A DNA stretch of 64,000 nt. Origin: SAR202 cluster bacterium. Its GTDB lineage: Bacteria > Chloroflexota > Dehalococcoidia > Lucifugimonadales > UBA1123. Below are positions 48,194 through 56,034 of this stretch, one piece after another; within the stretch, counting starts at the first letter, position 1, and every line of letters begins with the position of its first letter. The notes beneath the pieces were generated by a model. The model did not search any database. It saw only the letters and a program-made list of their open reading frames with translations, and was not told where the DNA came from. Location: contig JASMDM010000013.1 in the NCBI GenBank assembly GCA_030752795.1, positions 1 through 64,000 on the forward strand. The letters are read 5' to 3'. The translations under genes and the position numbers were made by a program.

Positions 48194-50759
48194 CTAAGCC
48201 TTAGATACCTTGACTCGGACGTGGAAGGACTGGCCGGCTGTGTTCGTCACATAGCCTTCGCCCGAGAACGTCAATTCGTTCGCGTTCGCGCCTTGGCCCT
48301 TGGCCCATGGATGTCTGGCCACCTCGCCGTAGTGGTGAGGCAGGCCGACAACGTCGGGTCGGATCGCTTCCTGAAGTGGGCTTTCGTCTCGATCACTCGA
48401 GTCTCGTTGGTGACAGCGTTGTGAGATTCCACGTTGATCCGGTCGCCGTCCTCGATCCCCTTGGCCCTGGCCGTTTTGGAGTTAATGTCGAGGCGCTGTT
48501 CAGGCGCCAGTTCGGCGAGCAGTGGAATCATAGACACCCGGCCCTGCTTGAACTCGATAAGCTTGAAACCGATCAGGTTCAGGTCGTATTCCGCGGGCGA
48601 TCCGTTCATTGTCGGGTTGCGCCACGTTGGCAGGGCAGTGTAGTCCTGCCAGTACATCTCCGGCACGCCGAGATCGATCATCTTCTCCTGTAGCACCTGC
48701 AGCGACTCACCGTACAACCGATGAACCGCTCCGCCGAACGGTAGGTCCGAAACGTAGCCGTAGCGCTTCGTCGGTGCGAACGGGCCCTTGATCTTGATGC
48801 CCTCGCGCTCGTAGAACTCGATTCCTTCTTCGGTGCCGTCCGATTTCGCCCATCTGTCAAAGATGTCACGAACCGTTGGCTTGGCGTTGAGCGGCAAAGC
48901 GAAATCGTCGTCGAGTTTCAGCGCTTTGTTGATCTCGTCGAGATAGCCGCCTTCGCCCGTCAACATCCCAGCTCGCTCGCACAGATCCAGGTAGATCTCG
49001 ATTTCTCCTCTGGATTCGAACATCGGGTCAATAGGCGGGATCCGCAACGCGGTCGCGTCGATGTACGCATCGGTGGCCGAGAGCGGTCCCTCGTACTTCT
49101 CAATGGTCGCCGCGGGAAGCACGATGTCGGCGAACATGTCGGCGGTCTTGGACAGCCAAGGATCGATCACCGCGACGAATTTGAGCATCTTGTAGGCCTT
49201 CACAATGTCAGGCGCCGACGCGAACGATGCCAGTGGATTGACCATGTGGATGATGGCCGTCTCCGGGACAAACTCCACGTCGTACTTGCCTGGATCCTGC
49301 ATCACTTTGGCAACGACCGACGAGTTGTTGGAATTGATCGGCCAGAACTTGCATTTGTTCAGATGGATGTTCGGAGTCTCGTCAATCTCTATCTTGTCGA
49401 GCCCCTCGTAGTTTTTGTGAACCTTCCACGAGAAGTCGATTTGCTGCCCACCGGCCGCGCCCATAGAACCGAGCATCATCATCAGCATGCACATCGTTCG
49501 GAGCGCCTGGAACCCCATTTCCCGCTGGGCCACGTGATAGGCCATGATGCCCACGGGCCGGTACGGCATTTCGACGCCGTCCACCATGATCGTGCTGCCG
49601 ATCATGGCGTTGTCGTCGAGTTCGCGTGCCACCTCGCGTATGCCGTCAGCCGTCAGCCCGCACATCCCAGCCGCCCATCCGGGCGTGTACTGCGAAGCGT
49701 GCTCCTTGAAAACTTGGAACGCCGTCCTCACCGCGACGCCATCGACGGTGAACGCGCCTTCGAGTGCAGGTTCGATCCCTTCGGCGTCGCGTGGCATCAG
49801 AGAGCTGGGTATCGTATCCCAAACCTGCTCCACGTCGTCTCGGCGGACGTAGTGCCCGTCGCCTTGGACCAGGTATGGCGAGTTCGAGTGTTTCGTCAGG
49901 TAGTCCCTGTCGATCGTGTCTTGTCGGACCACCAGGTTGCATACGGCAAGAGCAAAGGCAAGGTCGGTGCCGGGTTTGACCGGCAGCCACCGGTCGACTT
50001 GAGTTCCGGAGCCGCGGATACGCGGGTCGATGCTCACCAGTTTCAGCCCCCGTTCTCGGGCGTCCAGTAATTGTTGGTTCCAAGTTAGCCAGCAGATCTT
50101 GTTTCCTCCGGCGTTGGTGGCGTTCCAACCCCACGAGAGCAGATAATTGGTGAAGCGGAAGTCAGGGTGCAGCACGCCGTGCGGCCCGACGGTATACTCG
50201 CACGCTCGATATCCCGCGTCGGAACAGAAAGCCCCGGGTGAAGCTTCGTCGCGCCGGACGCATTGACGAATGCGGTGTCGTAGAAAGCTTTCGCCTTGCT
50301 GCGGCCCTTCTGCCAAAGGAGGAGTCGAGGATTTTTTGCGAGCGTCTCGTTCATCTTATCGGCGGCTATACCCAACGCGACATCCCAAGAGATCTGCTCG
50401 AATTCGCCCGTTATGCCTTTGCCGTTCGTGCGCCTCAGAGGAGTCTTGACCCGATTGGTGTCGTACACGGCCGAGATCTGAGCTATCCCTTTCGGACACA
50501 GAGTGCCTCGGTTTTGCGGATGGATTGGATTGCCTTCGAATTTGACCAGTCGACCGTTGACCTTGTGAGCCAGCAGTCCACAGTCTTGCTTGCCGATCCA
50601 ACATGTCGTCGGCACCGTCTCCTCGCCCACTGCGGCTAGGGACGATTCGGGTTCTTTGGCTGACAAGGCCAAGAGGTTGCCCCGGAGCATGCCGCTGGCA
50701 ATCGCCAACCCTCCGGCCGCGGCGCCGCCTTTCACGAAGGCCCTACGTTTGATCTTCAT
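48194..50759 (-). CDS. Molybdopterin oxidoreductase catalytic subunit (MopB family), two frame breaks
   Basis: A Tat signal KIKRRAFVKGGAAAGG starts the protein at 50759, followed by the Fe-S motif TTCWIGKQDCGLLAHKVNGRLVKFEG ... GTLCPKG, which has only C-x6-C and a later Cys instead of C-x2-C-x3-C. One missing base at the CCCGGGG run (50232-50238) joins KLHPG to AFCSDAGYRACEYTVG, the probable Mo-ligand region. Then come LLSWGWNATNAGG, SIDPR, KPGTDLAFALAV, and MAYHVAQREMG. A second missing base near 48385 restores the C-terminus AIRPDVVGLPHHYGEVARHPWAKGQGANANELTF up to a TAG at 48194. The whole is about 855 residues. The substrate is unknown; the partner set (NrfD, four-cluster protein, TorD) indicates a respiratory Psr/Ttr-like enzyme. 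Confidence 0.8.
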
Positions 50760-51427
50760 GGATCGACACTCCCTCCAACGGTCTCTTGTTCAACGGTTGA
50801 GTTGAGAGATATTGACGACCGTCATCTCGTGTGGCGTCCGTCGAGGTCCTGCGCCCGTTGCCGGTTGGGCAAGCGGTGATCGAGATTGTTTGGCCTGCCC
50901 AGTCGGGCAGGTCGTGAATTGAGTCACAATATCTCGTAGCCGCCATTGTTTCATAGAAGTTGTGAGGAACTCGTGAAAATGGTCGCGAAGTGTGTGAACA
51001 AACCATGACATAAGTCGACTGGAATGCTTTCTTTGGTGTGGGTTATGGGTCGCATCGCCCACGGCGATCGAACCGAAGGCTCCGGCGAAACCATCAAGAA
51101 GGGTAGGTCTGCCGAACTCTCAGGGAACGAGTGGCGGATCTGCTGTCGATGAGCGGGCGGAGGAGGGAGCTATGGGCGCAAGACGAGCGTTAACGAGATG
51201 GAAGCGGCAGACGACCGATCAGGCCGGGTGTGGCGACTCCGGATTGACCGTTGGTGGCAGTCTCGATGATCGCGCGTATCGCTTCATGGTGATGTTGTGG
51301 CGAAAAACCAAACAGTTGGACGCGACAATTCATTGTCATTTTGAGCCCGCAGGTGAAGAACCTGGTCGCGCGACACACAAGTATGCCTGCGTGACCCCAG
51401 GCACGATTCGGGTGCATCAGCGACGGC
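50760..51427. other. Intergenic region upstream of mopB
   Basis: No convincing gene is seen; an ORF at 51172-51465 lacks motif, ribosome-binding site and family-like composition. The promoter of the molybdoenzyme locus should lie here. Bases 51332-51364 (TGTCATTTTGAGCCCGCAGG region) resemble a kind of dispersed intergenic repeat seen in many genomes. Confidence 0.45.
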
Positions 51428-52663
51428 TCAGCCATCCTGTTTTGCCGGGCGGAATTGGTCTTTGAGCGCGTACAGCAAATGGACGACTCGCGACCGGTCG
51501 GCGACGATCAGGACGGCAGCGAGACCAAAGTACAGGTATGCGAATAACCGCCGAACGTCCTGGTCAGGGAAGAACAAATGCGCGATGAACAGCGCCAACA
51601 ACAGCGCCCCCATCCACCAGTGAAGGACTCTTGGTGCGATCAAAAGAACCGCGAAGACAGAGACCGCCGTCGTCAACATGAACTCGATCGACTGTCGATC
51701 GTCTAACGGGAAGCTCAGCAACTCTCCCGCCGATGCGCTGAACAGCACAACCATGCTGCCTATCAGCAGCGTGAGCTGGTTGACCTCGGCCGAGATCAGC
51801 GTGGTGAGACCCGCGGTCGGGTTCGACCGTAGCGAGAACAGAACAGCAACGATAATCTCGGGCGATTCTGACGCCAACGGCGCCAGCCACTGGATGAGAA
51901 TGAACTCGTCGATCCCGAACTCGACGCCCGTTTCGACCAGGCCTTCGACGAAAGGTTCGGCCGCTACCAGTATGATGCCCGCCGCGTAGACGAGGAACGC
52001 GCCCGCGACGGTTCTGCGCTGAACCGGCGGCAACGCCCCAACGAGTCTCGCCACGCCGACGAGTTCGGGTTCCTCTGATTCGCTGATGGAGCTTCGCCAG
52101 AGGTAATACACGAACAGCAGGATTAGAGCCACAGCCAGCAGCAGATTGACCTCTCCGAAGATGAAGATCAGCGCCGTCAGTGCCGTAGCGATGACGATCA
52201 TCGCCATTTCGAGGCCCATCGTCCCGCGCATGTCCAAAATGGTCCTGCGCTTGAGCCAGTAGATCAGGATGACGAGCGACCATCCGAGGCCGATGAGGAG
52301 GCGGTTCGAGCCGGTCACGTTTGCGGCGACACGGCCCATCTCGTCGGTGAACTCGGCGATCTCAGGGTTGTATGAGGCGCCGGCTTGCCAGGCGAGAACC
52401 GTTTCGATGGCGTACTCGGGCAAAACGGCGACGAGCGCGAGGACGGCGATGGCGAAAGAGGCGGAGATGTCCATCTGGGCAACCTCGGCCGCCCAAGACA
52501 GCAGAAACGCCCCCGCTACGATTCCGAGTCCGTAGAGCAGCGCCGCAAATATCGGGTCGATGTGAGCGTCGGAAAGACGCAAAACAATCGCCGGCAAACC
52601 GCCGGCGATGAATATGAACACCGAGATCCAGAGCTTCTGGCTCGGCTGTCGTGCTTCCTCCAC
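51428..52663 (-). CDS. Sodium/calcium exchanger-family membrane protein
   Basis: A 411-residue protein with about ten to twelve membrane helices and the duplicated alpha-repeats of the Na+/Ca2+ exchanger superfamily: repeat 1 ALVAVLPEYAIETV with VTGSNRLLIGLG, repeat 2 WLAPLASESPEIIVAVLF with SAEVNQLTLLIGS. The acidic Glu and Asn residues of the cation site are in these segments. A cation/proton or cation/sodium antiport role is expected; the ion is not determined. Divergent from the mopB locus and next to the VTT protein. Confidence 0.87.
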   Translation of the reverse strand: MEEARQPSQKLWISVFIFIAGGLPAIVLRLSDAHIDPIFAALLYGLGIVAGAFLLSWAAEVAQMDISASFAIAVLALVAVLPEYAIETVLAWQAGASYNPEIAEFTDEMGRVAANVTGSNRLLIGLGWSLVILIYWLKRRTILDMRGTMGLEMAMIVIATALTALIFIFGEVNLLLAVALILLFVYYLWRSSISESEEPELVGVARLVGALPPVQRRTVAGAFLVYAAGIILVAAEPFVEGLVETGVEFGIDEFILIQWLAPLASESPEIIVAVLFSLRSNPTAGLTTLISAEVNQLTLLIGSMVVLFSASAGELLSFPLDDRQSIEFMLTTAVSVFAVLLIAPRVLHWWMGALLLALFIAHLFFPDQDVRRLFAYLYFGLAAVLIVADRSRVVHLLYALKDQFRPAKQDG

Positions 52664-52775
52664 GTTTCGGGAAAGACCTCCATCCAGATAGTGCTCGACG
52701 TTTGGTCGACGGATGGAGTGTAATCGGGCGAATTTCGCCGTGTCAACTTATTTCGAGTACTGTGCTCGATGAAAA

Positions 52776-53486
52776 CTAGCTCGTGAGCAAGCTGAACCCG
52801 TAGTGGGACGCCGCGGCTAACAGTGTGATGCGGATGATCTTCGCGGCGGTCACGGGGTAGAAGAACTTGAAAAGCGGGAACCGGACTGTGCCTGCCCAAA
52901 CGCCGGCTAAATCGAAAGGAACCGGCAGAACCGCGAAAACGAAGATGGCTTTTGCGCCGAACCGGTCTGTCCACTTCTGCACCCGTGCGTGGAAACGACC
53001 GCCGTCGACGATGCTCCGACCACGCACACCAAGGAAGTAACCGACGAGCTCGCTCGTCGCCGCTGTCAGGCCTCCTAACAGCCCAACAAGAAACGGGTTC
53101 AAGAAGACGGCCATGCCGAGCGTGAACGCCGGCCGAGGAGTGGGGAGGTTGACCATTGCGCTGTTGCTAAACTCAGCCAGCATTACACCCGGATAGGCAA
53201 GGGCGCTGATCTGCGACAGTTCGTCGATGTATCGAAATATGAATGCAAGAGCAACGACTTGAAGCCCGATCGTGAGTAATGCCGTGACGGCAAACTTCGC
53301 GATCCTTAATGAACCGGCGGCTTGGGTGTCCTCGATTTGAACGTCGACCACGGAAACCGATTTTGCGGCGGTCGTGAGATGCGTGACGTTCAACGCTCCA
53401 ACGTCGATGGTGGAATCGAGCGAGGCTTCAGGGACGAGCAACGATTGTGCGGTCGACGGATTTCGGTCAAGTGTTGCTGCTACCAT
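52776..53486 (-). CDS. VTT-domain (DedA/TVP38-like) membrane protein
   Basis: A 236-residue membrane protein. A cytoplasmic N-terminus of about 60 residues precedes a hydrophobic segment, then the VTT-like core FTLGMAVFLNPFLVGLLGGLTAATSELVGYFLGVRGR with the G-x-x-x-G-E-x-x-x-Y-x-x-G pattern, and FGAKAIFVFAVLPVPFDLAGVWAGTVRFPLFKFF. DedA-family proteins act in lipid scrambling or membrane homeostasis in better-known bacteria. It is on the same strand as the exchanger but 112 bp away. Confidence 0.85.
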   Translation of the reverse strand: MVAATLDRNPSTAQSLLVPEASLDSTIDVGALNVTHLTTAAKSVSVVDVQIEDTQAAGSLRIAKFAVTALLTIGLQVVALAFIFRYIDELSQISALAYPGVMLAEFSNSAMVNLPTPRPAFTLGMAVFLNPFLVGLLGGLTAATSELVGYFLGVRGRSIVDGGRFHARVQKWTDRFGAKAIFVFAVLPVPFDLAGVWAGTVRFPLFKFFYPVTAAKIIRITLLAAASHYGFSLLTS

Positions 53487-53742
53487 CAGGAAACATCCCT
53501 GTGGAACGTCGTCGCTGCGGCCGCCAGGGCGCCTGGCGATGAGCGATCTTACCCCACACCTATGATTAAAGTCGATACACCGTTATTAAAACAGGGAGAT
53601 TGCACCGGCACTTGACCCGAGGCTGCCACAGTACTGACAGTCTCCCGACTGGAAAGTCAGGTTTGGTTTGCGCCGCGAAGAGCCCCGTTACCGCCGGTAT
53701 TGCGTTGACACTGAAATGCGCCGCGATTAAACTCGCTGATAG

Positions 53743-54443
53743 GTGAAACCAGCCCCGTTTGGAGTTGCTTGCCAATACATAGGAGCCCAAAAGTTGGCCT
53801 CAACCGAAAGCAGTTCTCCCGGATCGAGTTACTCGGGAGGAATCGACAGGCCCATGCTGCTGATGCAGGGCGGGCCGAACACGGGCGAAACGTTAGCCCT
53901 GAGCACGTCCCACACCACGTTGGGCCGTCATTCCGACAACGATGTCGTATTCGACGAGGCGTTGGTGTCTCGACGCCACGCCGTCAACATGGAGACGGGG
54001 GCAGGTTTTTCCATTCGTGACTTGGGCAGCACGAACGGCACCTATCTCAATGACGAGCGCATCGGCGAGGACGACCGGGCCATCGAAAACGGCGACGTGA
54101 TTCGATTGGGCGGCGGCAGGACCATGAGGCTCTCGACCGTCGGGCCGGCAACCACCGACGTTGTCGTCGACACCAGAGCGCGCCAGGTCTATGTCAAAGG
54201 GGAGCGCCTGGAGCCTCCGTTGACCCGCACGCAGTTCGACTTGCTGATGCTTCTCGAGAGTCGAAAGGGCGAGGCCGTAAGTCGCAGATCGCGAATTCGG
54301 TGTGGCCGGAACGACCTCAGGGCGACGTCGGCAACCACGCGATCGAGCAATCGGTGAGGCGCGTTCGCGTCCGCATCGAAGAAGAGCCGTCCAAACCTAA
54401 CCGGCTCATCACCGTGAGGGGCTACGGCTACCGGCTCAACTGA
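53743..54443 (+). CDS. FHA domain - winged-helix DNA-binding regulator, frame-broken near 54284
   Basis: Residues about 37-125 form an FHA domain: TTLGRHSDNDVVFDEALVSRRHAVNM ... FSIRDLGSTNGTYLNDERI, with the phosphothreonine-binding R, S-R-x-H and N-G residues. A segment LEPPLTRTQFDLLMLLES opens an OmpR/PhoB-type winged helix. The frame then fails; adding one base at about 54284 gives QIANSVWPERPQGDVGNHAIEQSVRRVRVRIEEEPSKPNRLITVRGYGYRL, the remainder of the domain including the recognition helix and wing. GTG at 53743 is used as the start; a TTG further in is possible. No receiver domain is present, so it would be driven by a Ser/Thr kinase rather than a histidine kinase. Confidence 0.8.
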
Positions 54444-54624
54444 TCGACCGCCTCGACCCGAACGCTCTCGGTCACGCCTTCCAGTGCCTGTTGCGGCACA
54501 TCCCTCGACCAATTGCGTCACTTGACCCATCAGCGTGCCTTGTAGTTGGCGACGGTTCCCGCTAGCATCGTGATGCGCGATTCCTGAAATACGGGAACCG
54601 TCTCCTGACGAAAGGACGCTCCGG

Positions 54625-55992
54625 TTGGGCTTGATAGACCAGGTGACCCATCTGCCGACGCGCGCCCGGGGCGTGTTCTACGGCTGGTGGCTCGTCGGCG
54701 TCGCCGGATTCGTCATGGTCATGTCGACCACGCCCATGTTCCATGCGATCGGCCTCTGGTTCGTTGCGTTGGAGAGCGCATTCGGCTGGAACCGGGCAGA
54801 GCTCTCGATTGCCTTCGCACTGACACGCGTAGAAGGTGGGTTGCTCGGACCGGTAGAGGGTTACCTGACAGATCGGCTCGGAACCAGGCGACTCGTGTTC
54901 GTCGGATTGACGATCATGGGGACCGGTCTACTCATGTTGGGCCAGGTCCGGTCGCTCTGGATGTTCTACGTCGCCTATCTGGTGATGGCGCTGGGCCAGG
55001 GCATGGGGAGCTGGTTGCCCCTCACCGTGATGCTCAACAACTGGTTCAATCGCAAACGAGCGACTGCGATGGGCTGGTCGAACTCGGTGAGCCGCCTCGG
55101 CTCGCTCGGGCTCATACCGGCAATCGCATGGGGCCTCGACCCCGAAGCGGACAATCTGGGTTTCAGAATGACGGCCTCGATTCTCGGAGTGTTCGTGATC
55201 GCCATGGCGTTCCCGATCTCAAGGCTGATCAAGAACCGGCCTGAAGAGTACGGCTTGCTCCCCGACGGCGACGAGCCTGAAGAGCTCGGCCAAGAAGGCG
55301 AACGTTCGAACGGCCAACACGCGCTAAGCTCGGCGATTGCCCAGATCGACTTCACAGTGAAGCAAGCGATCGGAACCTCCGCGTTCTGGCTCATATCCAT
55401 TGGCCACGGATTGACCTCGATGGTGCTCATCGCGATGATGGCGCACCTGGCGCCCTTGCTGACCGACCAAGGCCACTCGTTGCAGACAGCCTCCTACGTG
55501 GTCACGACTTACACGGCCGTCTCAATGGTGTTCCAGATCGTGGGAGGCTACTTAGGAGACCGAGTCCCGAAGCACCTGGCGTTGTTCGTGTTCATAATGA
55601 TCCAAGCCGTCGCCGTTTTCATCCTCACGTTTGCGAGTGAGACGCTTGCTACGGCGTACGTGTTTGCAGTGTTGTTCGGCATCGGCTTCGGCGGCCGAAA
55701 CCCGCTCACGACGTCGATCCGCGGCGACTATTTCGGCCGCCGATCGTTCGGGAAGATCATGGGCGTCTCGCAGGTCCCGATGAACGTGCTGCTCCTGATC
55801 GCTCCCACCTTCGCCGGCATAATGAGAGTCATCCAGGGCGACTACGTCTTCGCTTTCGCGGTGTTGGGAGTCTGCAACGTGCTCGGCGGCGTCCTCTTCC
55901 TGATGGCGCGAAAACCGGCCCCGCCCCCGGACGATCAAACCCGATCAGCGCCAACCTCTGTCACCCCACGCACGACCGGTTCCGACGAGTGA
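54625..55992 (+). CDS. Major facilitator superfamily transporter
   Basis: The 455-residue protein has twelve predicted helices with a central loop of about 45 residues, as in MFS. Helix 1 begins YGWWLVGVAGFVMVMSTTPMFH, the loop 2-3 motif is EGYLTDRLGTRR, loop 8-9 has GGYLGDRVPKH and GIGFGGRNPLTTSIRGDYFGRRSFGK. The pattern resembles the monocarboxylate/oxalate-formate type. Substrate cannot be assigned. It starts with TTG at 54625; the Pro/Thr-rich C-terminus ends within 43 bp of the convergent glycosyltransferase gene. Confidence 0.88.
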   Translation: MGLIDQVTHLPTRARGVFYGWWLVGVAGFVMVMSTTPMFHAIGLWFVALESAFGWNRAELSIAFALTRVEGGLLGPVEGYLTDRLGTRRLVFVGLTIMGTGLLMLGQVRSLWMFYVAYLVMALGQGMGSWLPLTVMLNNWFNRKRATAMGWSNSVSRLGSLGLIPAIAWGLDPEADNLGFRMTASILGVFVIAMAFPISRLIKNRPEEYGLLPDGDEPEELGQEGERSNGQHALSSAIAQIDFTVKQAIGTSAFWLISIGHGLTSMVLIAMMAHLAPLLTDQGHSLQTASYVVTTYTAVSMVFQIVGGYLGDRVPKHLALFVFIMIQAVAVFILTFASETLATAYVFAVLFGIGFGGRNPLTTSIRGDYFGRRSFGKIMGVSQVPMNVLLLIAPTFAGIMRVIQGDYVFAFAVLGVCNVLGGVLFLMARKPAPPPDDQTRSAPTSVTPRTTGSDE

Positions 55993-56034
55993 ACTGATCG
56001 ACCTGGTTTGCTACCCGACGGAGGGAATCGGGCG

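Noticed and set aside
48380-48390. Programmed frameshifting as a shared cause of all frame breaks
   Set aside because: Sequences at most sites (for example CAC-TTC-AGG here, CAG-AGC near 2400) are not slippery and lack obvious stimulators; only the site at 50236 formally fits.
51172-51465. Plus-strand 97-residue ORF
   Set aside because: No motif, no ribosome-binding site, overlaps the end of the exchanger gene.
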